NCBI GenBank assembly: GCA_005223045.1
Contig: NJBM01000017.1
Location: 53,949 to 117,948 of the forward strand
Direction: 5' to 3'
DNA from: Planctomycetes bacterium B3_Pla
GTDB taxonomy: Bacteria; Planctomycetota; Phycisphaerae; Sedimentisphaerales; Anaerobacaceae
Length of the DNA: 64,000 bases
The notes beneath the pieces were generated by a model that had not been told where the DNA came from, did not search any database, and saw only the letters and a program-made list of their open reading frames with translations. Of this stretch, positions 17,713 to 26,126 are shown piece by piece (the first letter of the stretch is position 1; the number at the start of each line of letters is the position of its first letter). The position numbers were made by a program, and so were the translations under genes.

Positions 17713-18939
17713 ATGTCTTATACACGACGCGATTTTTTGAAAACCACTTTAGGGGCATCGGCGCTGTTGTCATTTGCACCTGCGGCGCCGAATTTCCTTG
17801 TCAGTGCGGCAAAGGCCGCCGCCCGGCGGAGCGATGGCCGCGGCACGGTTCTCGTCGTAGTCCAACTGTCAGGCGGCAACGATGGCCTCCAGACTGTCGT
17901 CCCATACGCCGACGACGAATACGCTCGGAACCGCCCCACGCTTCGCCTGCGGGCTGACGACGTGCATAAGATCAATTCGTATATGGGTTTCCATCCGCGC
18001 ATGGAAGCGTTCATGCGTCTGTATAAAGAAGGACACCTGAGCATAATCCGGGGCGTAGGATACCCGAATTCGGACCGCTCTCACGAACGCGCGATGCGGA
18101 TTTGGCATACCGCCGAACCCGATCGGACCAATAGCCAGACGGGTTGGCTGGGCCGGGCGGCAGATAGCGTCCAGCATAAAAACGAAACAAACACATCTGC
18201 CGTCTTTGTCGGGCCAATCGCCCAGCCTTTCGCTCTGAACGCAGAACACGCGATCATTCCTTCCATCCAATCACCTGACGTTCTGACGACCGACCCGATT
18301 CCAGGCCAATCTCAACGGAAGCGTCCGACGGAATTCTCGCATCAGGACGACCCACTGCTGCATTTTGTGCGCCAATGCACGTCAAAAGCCTACGCTGACA
18401 GCCGGCGAATCAAAGCAGTTGCCGGGACAGCCGAGTATCCTTCGTTCCGCCTTGCCGGGACTCTCCGTATGGTTGCCCAACTGATCCGGGCCGATGTCGG
18501 CATCAGGATATTCTTTACCGAACTCGGCGGCGGCGGAATCGGCGGCTTCGACAATCACGCCAACCAATTAGGCAACCACTGCGCCTTGCTGCACCACCTG
18601 TCCGAGTCGCTGGCCGCCTTTATCCATGATTTGAAGAAGGACAAACTTCTGGACAGGGTCCTGGTGATGACAATCTCGGAATTCGGCCGGACTATCAAAG
18701 AAAACGGCAGGCGCGGCACGGGACACGGCGCCGCTGCTCCGATCTTCTTAGCCGGCGGCAAGCTAAAAAGCAGTCTCGTCGGGGCGCACCCCAGCCTCAC
18801 CGATCTGGACAACGGCGCCATGAAGTTCCACACCGATTTTCGCCGCGTCTATGCGACTGTGCTGGACCGATGGCTTGGTTTCGATAGCCGATCCGTGCTC
18901 GACAGGCAGTACGAACCGCTCGATATACTGAACGCTTGA
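17713..18939 (+). CDS. Tat-exported DUF1501 protein
   Basis: 408 residues with a twin-arginine signal (YTRRDFLKTTLGASALLSF) at 3-21. The DUF1501 family belongs to the alkaline-phosphatase/sulfatase-like superfamily; the early LVVVQLSGGNDGLQTVVPY block and the later ISEFGRTIKENGRRGTGHG block carry the expected Asp, Glu and His. The second block resembles the metal-binding end of that fold. The substrate is unknown. The ATG at 17713 has GGAG nine bases before it. It forms a unit with the DUF1800 gene just upstream, as in most planctomycete genomes, and with the DUF3352-like gene here. Confidence 0.85.
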   Translation: MSYTRRDFLKTTLGASALLSFAPAAPNFLVSAAKAAARRSDGRGTVLVVVQLSGGNDGLQTVVPYADDEYARNRPTLRLRADDVHKINSYMGFHPRMEAFMRLYKEGHLSIIRGVGYPNSDRSHERAMRIWHTAEPDRTNSQTGWLGRAADSVQHKNETNTSAVFVGPIAQPFALNAEHAIIPSIQSPDVLTTDPIPGQSQRKRPTEFSHQDDPLLHFVRQCTSKAYADSRRIKAVAGTAEYPSFRLAGTLRMVAQLIRADVGIRIFFTELGGGGIGGFDNHANQLGNHCALLHHLSESLAAFIHDLKKDKLLDRVLVMTISEFGRTIKENGRRGTGHGAAAPIFLAGGKLKSSLVGAHPSLTDLDNGAMKFHTDFRRVYATVLDRWLGFDSRSVLDRQYEPLDILNA

Positions 18940-19089
18940 TCCGCCCGGCTGCCGGCTGACCATCAGATAAGTGCATCGAGATTCAGAAATATCATCAATA
19001 AGATCGTACTTAGCGGTGTCGCAGAATGAGCAAATCCTGTAGAATAACTCATCGGTCTTTGATGTTACGGCGATGATTGTTTGTTTTTC

Positions 19090-19719
19090 ATGGTGGTAAA
19101 CATTATGTTGAGCGGCGCTGCTATAGTCTATATATTCACGCTTGCTATTTTTCTTGCGTCTTTGACGGTGCATGAGTACGCCCACGGCTGGGTGGCCCTC
19201 AAGTGCGGCGACGACACAGCGGCAAGAATGGGACGTCTGACACTGAATCCTATAGCCCATATCAGCCTGTTCGGCACAATCATATTGCCGCTTCTGGTGG
19301 GTTTCGGCTGGGCAAAACCGGTACCGGTCAACTTTGCAGTCCTGAGCAAGAAACAAATCTTCATGGTGGCGGCCGCCGGCCCTGCTTCGAATTTGTTGCT
19401 TGTTCTTGTACTGACGATCTTGTTTCATCTGTTTCGTTTGAAAACTGTTCCGATATTAGCTTTTTTCGTATCGCTGGCGGTACTGTACAACATCATCTTA
19501 GCTGTCTTCAACCTGATCCCCATACCGCCGCTGGACGGTTCAAAAATGGTTTACGCCAGCTTGAAATCTCCCAAGGCAATCAATGCGTACAGACACTTCT
19601 CGCAGTTTGGAATCTTTATCCTCATAATAGGTTTTCTCTTCCTCGACGGATTTGGGAGGGTTGTATGGCCGGTAGTTGCAAGGCTTTATGCTTTGCTTGC
19701 ATTGCCTTCACCTTTTTGA
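19090..19719 (+). CDS. Site-2 protease, peptidase M50 family
   Basis: About 209 residues, an intramembrane zinc metalloprotease with five or six membrane segments. The HExxH site is SLTVHEYAHGW near residues 25-35 and the third ligand motif is NLIPIPPLDGSK in a later membrane helix, both intact. No PDZ or CBS domain is attached, so this is the minimal SpoIVFB-like or YwhC/Rip-like form. Such enzymes cleave membrane-bound anti-sigma factors or signal peptides; no anti-sigma gene lies near. The start is uncertain: ATG 19090 or ATG 19105, the latter with a weak GGTGG. The small membrane protein gene follows 61 bases downstream. Confidence 0.85.
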   Translation: MVVNIMLSGAAIVYIFTLAIFLASLTVHEYAHGWVALKCGDDTAARMGRLTLNPIAHISLFGTIILPLLVGFGWAKPVPVNFAVLSKKQIFMVAAAGPASNLLLVLVLTILFHLFRLKTVPILAFFVSLAVLYNIILAVFNLIPIPPLDGSKMVYASLKSPKAINAYRHFSQFGIFILIIGFLFLDGFGRVVWPVVARLYALLALPSPF

Positions 19720-19780
19720 CCGCTGATATTAGCGAGTCGGCGACTAAGATTGATAAAGCGAATAAAGAGAAGGGGCTGTT

Positions 19781-20275
19781 ATGGCACGTTCAAAAAGAAA
19801 ATCTGGCGGCACGACTGCTAACATCATCACCGCCCTGGTCTTCTTGGGCCTTCTCGGTTACGGCATTATGTTGCTTATCAAGAGCTTCGGCGAGGCGGGG
19901 CAGCAATATACCGATACCATGGTCAAAACGAAATATGACGCCATAAACGTCAAGTGCCAGATGAACCTGCGGACCATCGGGCAGAATATACAAATGTACG
20001 CCGTCAGCAACGGAAGATTTCCGCCGTCATTACAAGAACTGATCGAATGGAGCGGAAGCACTCAGTTGTTTGAATGTTCGGCTCCCGAAGGCGAGCGGTA
20101 CAAGTACATCCCCGGCCAGGGCAGCAACGCGCCGTCGGGGAATATTTTGCTGTTCGAGCCTAAAGCCGTTCACGACGGGCGCTGCGGCGTATTGAGAGTG
20201 GGCGGCAAGATTGAATTGCTTACTCCCGAAGAACTCCAGCAGGCTCTCGCCCGGACAATGGCCGGTCTGAGGTGA
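19781..20275 (+). CDS. Small membrane-anchored protein with pseudopilin-like tail
   Basis: 164 residues. Positively charged N-terminus, one membrane helix at about 14-34 (IITALVFLGLLGYGIMLLI), then an outward soluble part. The stretch NLRTIGQNIQMYAVSNGRFPPSLQELI is typical of the alpha1-to-domain transition of planctomycete pseudopilin-like proteins, and the end (LLFEPKAVHDGRCGVLRVGGKIELLT) resembles their C-terminal strand. It lacks a GFTLIE prepilin leader, so it should stay as a simple membrane protein. Function unknown. AGAAGGGG precedes the ATG. Possibly cotranscribed with the site-2 protease, whose substrate it could be; that is speculation. Confidence 0.65.
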   Translation: MARSKRKSGGTTANIITALVFLGLLGYGIMLLIKSFGEAGQQYTDTMVKTKYDAINVKCQMNLRTIGQNIQMYAVSNGRFPPSLQELIEWSGSTQLFECSAPEGERYKYIPGQGSNAPSGNILLFEPKAVHDGRCGVLRVGGKIELLTPEELQQALARTMAGLR

Positions 20276-20285
20276 CCGGCGCATC

Positions 20286-21530
20286 CTATCCACAGAACAC
20301 CGCCATTAGAAAACCCGCGCCGGCAACAAATACTACAGGCCCCAGCAGTCTCAGTATGATCTTTGACAGTGGCGCTTTGAAGTAGCCGGCCGAAAGCGTC
20401 AGGCACAAATGCACGGGTGTGATGAGAAATCCGCAGACCAGGCCTGAGAAAGCAAGGGTTTCGAGTCCGACTTTCGCCTGCGGCCCCGTACCGATCAGGG
20501 GGATAAGAAACGGAAAAGTGATCGCGACGGTCGCCATAGTCACGCCGGTCAGGAGTGCCACCAGCATAGGCAGGAAAAAGATGATAAGATACTTAGGCAC
20601 ATTCATCTCAAATAACACGGCGACGACGGAGTCAACAGCCCGGCCCGCCTCAAGATCAAGCTTGAATAACAAGGCTCCGAGGATCAAGAGCACGAAGTCC
20701 AGCTCAAGGCCTGATTTGAAAATTTGCGGCCAGCGATTCAACGATACCTTGTGCAGAGCCAGGAAGATGAAGATTGCCAGCAGCAGCCCGATTGCAGGAG
20801 GAACACCCAGGGCCGCAAAGAGTCCGGCCACCAGCGCGATGGGCCAAAAAACATGCACGAAGTTCCGGACATTGTCTGTGAATTTGCCGTTGGACCGGCT
20901 CTGCTTGTTTTTTGGCGGTATGCCCGAGAGCAGCAGAAAGATCACGCCGCCAAGAGTGCCGGACAGCATGATAGCCATATTGTGTGAAATCAGGGCGAAT
21001 GCGGATATCCCGAACATGCCCTGAACGAACAACACGGCGGGATAAAGCGGCCAGACGGTTTCCCATTGGTGACGGAATAGAAAATTGATCGCCGCCTGGC
21101 GGTCCCGCTGCACGCCGATGTGGTCGCCCAGATCGCGGACCATCGGGGCCGACAGCATGATTCCACCGGGGGTGGGGAGCATTCCCATCATAAACGGGAT
21201 TGCCAACAGGGCAAAACGCCTGCTTCTAAAGAGACCGTGAAGGGCCGGTACGAGACGCTGTGAAACGCCCGTCTCGGTCATTGCCGTCCCGAGGATATTC
21301 ACCATGATTACCAGGGCTGTCAGCGTGACGAAAAGATACCCCGTTGTCTGGCTCAGAGGCTTGTCGTGCCACTCATGAACGACAGTCTGCCAGAATTCGC
21401 TCGGAGTCACTCCGAGAAGTATCGCCATGCTGATGGATGAAATCAGCATCGAACGTCCGAGATTGACCTTCAGATGCAGAAGGCCAATCAGAAGGGCCAA
21501 CGCCAAAGCTATAGCAATCAGTGCATACAT
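20286..21530 (-). CDS. DUF401 family integral membrane permease
   Basis: 414 residues and about ten hydrophobic segments, matching the DUF401 family of putative permeases in the ion-transporter superfamily. Characteristic is the loop MMGMLPTPGGIMLSAPMV near residue 115, followed by RQAAINFLFRHQWETVWPLYPAVLF. Such proteins resemble carboxylate transporters, but no substrate is established. The ATG at 21530 lacks a strong ribosome site. It converges with the small membrane protein gene and diverges from the DUF3604 gene, so it is probably transcribed alone. Confidence 0.75.
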   Translation of the reverse strand: MYALIAIALALALLIGLLHLKVNLGRSMLISSISMAILLGVTPSEFWQTVVHEWHDKPLSQTTGYLFVTLTALVIMVNILGTAMTETGVSQRLVPALHGLFRSRRFALLAIPFMMGMLPTPGGIMLSAPMVRDLGDHIGVQRDRQAAINFLFRHQWETVWPLYPAVLFVQGMFGISAFALISHNMAIMLSGTLGGVIFLLLSGIPPKNKQSRSNGKFTDNVRNFVHVFWPIALVAGLFAALGVPPAIGLLLAIFIFLALHKVSLNRWPQIFKSGLELDFVLLILGALLFKLDLEAGRAVDSVVAVLFEMNVPKYLIIFFLPMLVALLTGVTMATVAITFPFLIPLIGTGPQAKVGLETLAFSGLVCGFLITPVHLCLTLSAGYFKAPLSKIILRLLGPVVFVAGAGFLMAVFCG

Positions 21531-21612
21531 TTAAGAGTGTCTCGGTTGCCCGGCAGTCTCCTTGAAAATCCTTCCACGTGACGATAGCGAGATTAATATC
21601 CTTTTTCGGATT

Positions 21613-21626
21613 GACAATCTATTGTC
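21613..21626. promoter_or_regulatory. Palindrome GACAATCTATTGTC in a divergent promoter region
   Basis: A 6-2-6 perfect inverted repeat overlapping a TTGACA hexamer (21611-21616) between the divergent DUF401 and DUF3604 genes. Its shape and place fit an operator over a -35 box, but no clear -10 box lies at the right distance. Confidence 0.3.
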
Positions 21627-21749
21627 TGCCAGGAACCAGTGCAAGAGGTTTCTTGAACGAAGCAAATTTGGAGGTCATCATCAATTCCTGATGCAAGAGA
21701 CTTGACAGCAGGTCTGCTCGCTGCTCTATTGAGGAGAAAAGACACGACT

Positions 21750-23372
21750 ATGTTGAGTGAGAACCAAATGGACAGACGCAGTTTCTTGAGAAGTTCGGCG
21801 GCCGTAGGCGCTGGAGTGGCCTTCGGCGTGGGCGCCCCGGCGGTACGTGCCGCCTCCGGCGCCGGCGGGGATCAAACGCCCGGTAAGAACATTTACTGGG
21901 GCGATATTCACAACCACAACGCGGTCGGCTATGCCAAAGGATCGTTGGAGCGAGCCTACGACATCGCGCGCAGCCATCTCGACTTTTTCTGCTTCACCGG
22001 GCACTCCCAATGGCACGACAGGCCCGAGATGCCGCAGGACAAGCACATGAAATGGGTGCGCGGTTTCAAGGTGATGAAGAATAATTGGGAGAAAGTCAAG
22101 CGGCTTGCCGACGAAAACCATCAGCCGGGCGAGTTTGTGCCGTTTATCGGTTATGAATGGCATTCCAGCTCATGCGGCGACGTCTGCATCATCTTTCCCG
22201 GCTCGGAGGCGGAGCTTGTTTACATTGAGGGCATCAGGGAATTTCAGAAATTCGCCCGCGACCGGGGCGCCATTCTGATCCCTCATCATCCCGCTTATCA
22301 GCAAGGGTGGCGCGGGCAGAACTGGAGCGTGCTGGATCCGGAAGTTTCGCCGGTAGTGGAGATATTTTCCGAACACGGCAACGCCGAGTCCGATCGCGGC
22401 CCTCACCGCTATATCCGCCACAGCATGGGCGGTCGTTATACTCAGAACACGCTGCAATGGCTTTGGAAGCAGGGCGTCAAGGTCGGAGTAGTGGCAAGCA
22501 CCGATGACCATCTCGGGTATCCCGGCGCTTACGGCGAGGGGCTTGTTGCCGTTCATGCCGAGGCACTGACCCGGGAATCTATCATGGAAGCCCTAAAGGC
22601 GCGCCGGACCTATGGGGTCAGCGCCGATAGGATCGAACTGGACTTTCGCATTAACGGCCGCTGGATGGGTGAGACGGTTCCGGCAACGTCCGCTCGTAAA
22701 ATTCAGGTGAAGGTCAAAGGCAAAGATGTGATCGACCGCGTCGAGGTGCTTCGCAATAACGAGGTGATTCATCGGGACCATCCTGTCGATCGAAAAATCA
22801 AGCCGACGAGTTGGGACAAGCCGGTTCTTTGCCGAGTCGAATTCGGGTGGGGCCCTTGGGGAGATCTGAACATGGCCCGCGTCTGCGACTGGCAATTCAA
22901 AACCACCGTGATTGGTGGGAAAATTGTCTCGGCCACTCCCTGCTTTCAATCGGGGCCTTTCGACGAGCAGCGGCGCAACAAAATCACCGCAGTTGACCAG
23001 AGCAGTTGTGAAGTCACTTCATATACCTCGCGTATGAAGGCGTACGAAGAAAGGGCCACCAACAGCGTAATTCTTGAGATTCAGGGATCGCCGGAGACGA
23101 AATTGGCGGTTGCACTGACTCAGCCAGCCGAGATGACCTTCACAAAGTCGCTGAAGCAACTGGCGGAATCAAGCCACGTCGAATTCACGGGGCCTTTTAC
23201 CTCGGAATCTCTGCTGCTGCACCGAGTCGTCTTTGCCGAGAACTATCAGACCGAATTCGATTTAGGAGACCGGCGAACGACCAAAGAATCCGATTGGTAC
23301 TACGTCCGCGTGGTCCAGAGCAACGGCAGCTTAGCCTGGTCAAGCCCGATATGGGTCGAGCCAAACGCCTGA
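21750..23372 (+). CDS. Tat-exported DUF3604 / PHP-like protein
   Basis: 540 residues. The twin-arginine signal is DRRSFLRSSAAVGAGVAFG at 8-26. The mature part opens with IYWGDIHNHNAVG, the first metal motif of PHP-type phosphoesterases, followed by DFFCFTGHSQWH, GYEWHSSSCGDVCI, ILIPHHPAYQQG and VVASTDDHLG, which supply the expected His and Asp ligands. The family is DUF3604, widespread in marine bacteria with unknown substrates. A beta-rich C-terminal part (about 300-540) follows. Start ATG 21750 has GAGGAG about 13 bases upstream, slightly far; ATG 21768 is an alternative. It converges with the sulfatase at 23376, leaving only three bases between the stops. Confidence 0.75.
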   Translation: MLSENQMDRRSFLRSSAAVGAGVAFGVGAPAVRAASGAGGDQTPGKNIYWGDIHNHNAVGYAKGSLERAYDIARSHLDFFCFTGHSQWHDRPEMPQDKHMKWVRGFKVMKNNWEKVKRLADENHQPGEFVPFIGYEWHSSSCGDVCIIFPGSEAELVYIEGIREFQKFARDRGAILIPHHPAYQQGWRGQNWSVLDPEVSPVVEIFSEHGNAESDRGPHRYIRHSMGGRYTQNTLQWLWKQGVKVGVVASTDDHLGYPGAYGEGLVAVHAEALTRESIMEALKARRTYGVSADRIELDFRINGRWMGETVPATSARKIQVKVKGKDVIDRVEVLRNNEVIHRDHPVDRKIKPTSWDKPVLCRVEFGWGPWGDLNMARVCDWQFKTTVIGGKIVSATPCFQSGPFDEQRRNKITAVDQSSCEVTSYTSRMKAYEERATNSVILEIQGSPETKLAVALTQPAEMTFTKSLKQLAESSHVEFTGPFTSESLLLHRVVFAENYQTEFDLGDRRTTKESDWYYVRVVQSNGSLAWSSPIWVEPNA

Positions 23373-23375
23373 TGC

Positions 23376-24779
23376 TCACCGTCCGCTTCGTGCATCCTTT
23401 TCCCAGCGCTCGTGCTCGGCTATGAGGCGTTCGGCCAGTTTAGGCTTTGCAGCGCGCAAATTGGCGGTTTCCCCAATATCTGTTTCCAGGTCGAATAGTT
23501 GCCAGTCCTGGTTGGTGCTCTGTTTCTCGCGGGCGAGCTTGTACCGGCCCATTCTAATCGCGGCACTGTTTGAGCCCCAGCGCCAGTAGAGATACTTGTG
23601 GGGCGATGGAGACTCGCCCGCCAGTGCGGCCGTTGGATCTTTGCCATCGAGATAACGGTTGGTTGGCAGGTCAAGCCCCGCGGCGCGGAGAGCCATCGGC
23701 ACGAAATCCATGCTTACAAGAGGCTCGCGGCAGACAGTCTCAGGCCTGATCCTTCCGGGCCATCTGACAATGCACGGCACCCGGATACCGCCTTCCCAAA
23801 GCGTCGTGCCGCCGGCTCGCAGCGGGTAGTTGGATGCGCACTCCATCCCGCGTGCCGGGATGAGAAACGCCCCGTTGTCGGAGAGCAGGATGACGATTGT
23901 TTTGTCGGTCAGCTTTGATCGGTCGAGCTTGTCGAGAACACGGCCTATGCCGTCATCCAACGCTGTGAGTACTGCCCTGTAGCGCTTGCGTTCGTCCAGC
24001 GTTTCGGGCGAGTAGCCGTAGCGTGCAAATGCTTCGTCCGGGGCCTGCCAGAGACAAGGCATGCCGGGCGGCTTGTTTTTCGGATTCGGGAAATGTGCGG
24101 CATTGAACGGGACGTAACAGAAGAACGGCCTGTCCTTGTTTCGTTCGATGAACTCACACGCTGCGTCGGCAAAGACGTATGTGCTGTAGCCCTCAGCTTT
24201 TGTCGGCTTCGTGCCGCGGTGGAGATCGTTGCGACTGTTGTAGATATACGTGTAGTAATCGCAGTTTCCGGAGATATTGCCGAAGTATTCGTCGAAGCCG
24301 CGGTCGGTCGGTCGGCTGCCGGGGGCAAAGCCGAGGTTCCATTTGCCGAAACAGCCGCTGACGTATCCGGCTTTGGCGAGATACCGGGGCAGGATGACTT
24401 CGCTGTGCCGCAGGGCGATCTGCTTATGTTCATCGATCTTCCAGAGCTGTTCGTTCAGACCGTTGCGAAGCGGATGCCTGCCGGTGAGCAAAGCGCCGCG
24501 GGAAGGCATACATGACGGTGAACCGATATAGAAATCGGTGCACCTGACTCCCTCGCGAGCGAACCGGTCGATTCGCGGCGTTTTGACAACCTTGTTGCCG
24601 TAGCAGCCCCAATCGCCGTAGCCGATGTTATCGACGAACATGAGCACGATATTGGGCTTGCCGGCCGATGTTTCGGATAAATTCCGCCGGCCGCCGACGG
24701 CAGATCCGGAGAAGGCTATCGCCGCGGCGCTATGACAGAGAGATTTCAGAAAATTACGTCTGCTCGTGTGATGAGACAT
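23376..24779 (-). CDS. Tat-exported sulfatase (S1 family)
   Basis: 467 residues. Tat signal SRRNFLKSLCHSAAA at 6-20. Formylglycine cysteine C90 is in the canonical CMPSRGALLTGR signature, and the C-terminal metal site is SDNGAF. The enzyme would cut sulfate esters of exported polysaccharides. Odd: the first metal motif reads VDNIGYGD (D50-N51), where most sulfatases have two Asp. AAGGA lies seven bases before the ATG. It is 20 bases downstream of the aldo-keto reductase gene on the same strand, so the two form an operon. No formylglycine-generating enzyme or radical-SAM maturase lies in the window, so maturation must be supplied elsewhere. Confidence 0.9.
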   Translation of the reverse strand: MSHHTSRRNFLKSLCHSAAAIAFSGSAVGGRRNLSETSAGKPNIVLMFVDNIGYGDWGCYGNKVVKTPRIDRFAREGVRCTDFYIGSPSCMPSRGALLTGRHPLRNGLNEQLWKIDEHKQIALRHSEVILPRYLAKAGYVSGCFGKWNLGFAPGSRPTDRGFDEYFGNISGNCDYYTYIYNSRNDLHRGTKPTKAEGYSTYVFADAACEFIERNKDRPFFCYVPFNAAHFPNPKNKPPGMPCLWQAPDEAFARYGYSPETLDERKRYRAVLTALDDGIGRVLDKLDRSKLTDKTIVILLSDNGAFLIPARGMECASNYPLRAGGTTLWEGGIRVPCIVRWPGRIRPETVCREPLVSMDFVPMALRAAGLDLPTNRYLDGKDPTAALAGESPSPHKYLYWRWGSNSAAIRMGRYKLAREKQSTNQDWQLFDLETDIGETANLRAAKPKLAERLIAEHERWEKDARSGR

Positions 24780-24799
24780 TTACACATCCTTGCGCTTGT

Positions 24800-25816
24800 T
24801 TACGATACTACTATTCCCTGGCCATCCACATAGCCTTCAGCCAGGTATGGGAACGTGCCGTCATTTGCAGCCGAGGCGACCTTCTCACACAGCTTGTCGC
24901 GCTGCTCGTCGGACATCGGTTCGATTGTACGGGCAATCTGCGCACACGACTCAATCACCTCCAGATCCGGCATCCCGATGGTCGCCGCAGCTACCGGCAG
25001 TGTCAGAGCGTATTGCATGAGTTCCCGGGCCGTGATTCGGCCTTTGTCGATCAACCTTCCCTGGGCCATGGTCTTCATCGCCAGAAGCCCTATTCCGTGG
25101 TCCAGGGCGTAGGGAATCACGTCCTTTGCGAAGTCAACGCCGGGATACATAGGCCCCCCTTTCTTTGCACCGTGGCCCGGATTCTGAGGACACATGACGC
25201 AGTCGGGCTCAATCCGTTTCATCGCTTCGAGAATGACCTTGCTGTCCTGATGTCCGGTGACGCCGATAGCGCCGATGACACCGGCTTCTTTCCATTTTCG
25301 GTACGCCTTTAGTGCGCCATTTTTCGCGACGATTTGATCAATGTCCTGTGTCGTGGAAAGTCCATGGAAATGCAGAACATCGAGGCGGTCGGTCTTGAGG
25401 TCGCTCAGGGTCTCGTCGAGCTGCTTTTTGGCTGTCTCTGCGTCCCTCGCGGCGAGCTTGGTTGTCAGCGTAATTCGCTTTCGATAGTTGGGGACGAGAA
25501 AGCGGCCGTACCGCTGTTGACTTTCCCGCACCTCGCCCTTGGTGTAAGAGTGCCCCGTATCGAAGTAGTTGATTCCCAGCTCGATTGCGCGATGAATCAT
25601 CCTTTCAGCCACATCGAGGTCCTCTTGAAGCAGGTAGCGCGATCCGCCACCGAATCCGACGATGGAAGTCATCCGCCCCGTCTTGCCCAGCGGGCGAAGC
25701 GGCATGGTCGTTGTCTGCGGCTTCGCACCTGCTGCAAGCTCAGGGTACGCACCGGCCAGAGACAGTCCGCCGGCAGTCGTTGTTAGAAATCTTCTTCGTG
25801 TGAAATCTGAGTTCAT
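24800..25816 (-). CDS. Tat-exported aldo-keto reductase
   Basis: 338 residues. The signal TRRRFLTTTAGG is at 6-17. The TIM barrel carries the AKR tetrad D86, Y91 (FDTGHSYTKGE), K120 (LTTKLAA) and H149 (VLHFHG). Exported AKR-like proteins with twin-arginine signals are common in planctomycetes; since NADPH is scarce outside the cytoplasm the cofactor may be bound before Tat export. The frame extends to 26080, but the ATG at 25816 has GGGAGGAA eight bases upstream and directly precedes the Tat motif. It is the first gene of an operon with the sulfatase, which suggests processing of an oxidised sugar released from a sulfated polymer. Confidence 0.85.
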   Translation of the reverse strand: MNSDFTRRRFLTTTAGGLSLAGAYPELAAGAKPQTTTMPLRPLGKTGRMTSIVGFGGGSRYLLQEDLDVAERMIHRAIELGINYFDTGHSYTKGEVRESQQRYGRFLVPNYRKRITLTTKLAARDAETAKKQLDETLSDLKTDRLDVLHFHGLSTTQDIDQIVAKNGALKAYRKWKEAGVIGAIGVTGHQDSKVILEAMKRIEPDCVMCPQNPGHGAKKGGPMYPGVDFAKDVIPYALDHGIGLLAMKTMAQGRLIDKGRITARELMQYALTLPVAAATIGMPDLEVIESCAQIARTIEPMSDEQRDKLCEKVASAANDGTFPYLAEGYVDGQGIVVS

Positions 25817-26126
25817 TGTCAGGTTCCTCCCTATTGTGAACGTTTTTCTGGTTCTATCAGTTCGCAGCAAGGCCGCTGTGCGCACGTATTCTACCGCCCG
25901 GGGACTAAACACGAAAGGGCAAAAAAAAACACAGATCGCAAGAATAGAAATCCTGAGCATATTCACAACATCTCGGGCATTTGTCACCCGGCATCCGGGC
26001 AAAATTCGGAAATTTTCTCGTGGAATTCGGGGACGAACCGGGTAAATTGGGAAGCACAAGAATGTAGAAGGCACCTGCAACGTCGTGATGGCGAATGCTC
26101 TTGTCGGGAAATAGGAAGGACTCTGG
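25817..26126. other. Divergent intergenic region, no gene seen
   Basis: 310 bases between the aldo-keto reductase and the nucleotidyltransferase. It must hold promoters in both directions. On the minus strand a TAGAAT box lies near 25893 without a good -35 partner. AGGAAGG at 26114-26120 is the ribosome site for the nucleotidyltransferase. Confidence 0.4.

Noticed and set aside
25817..26080. N-terminal extension of the aldo-keto reductase
   Set aside because: The ATG at 25816 has a strong ribosome site and opens directly on the Tat signal; the upstream codons show no domain.
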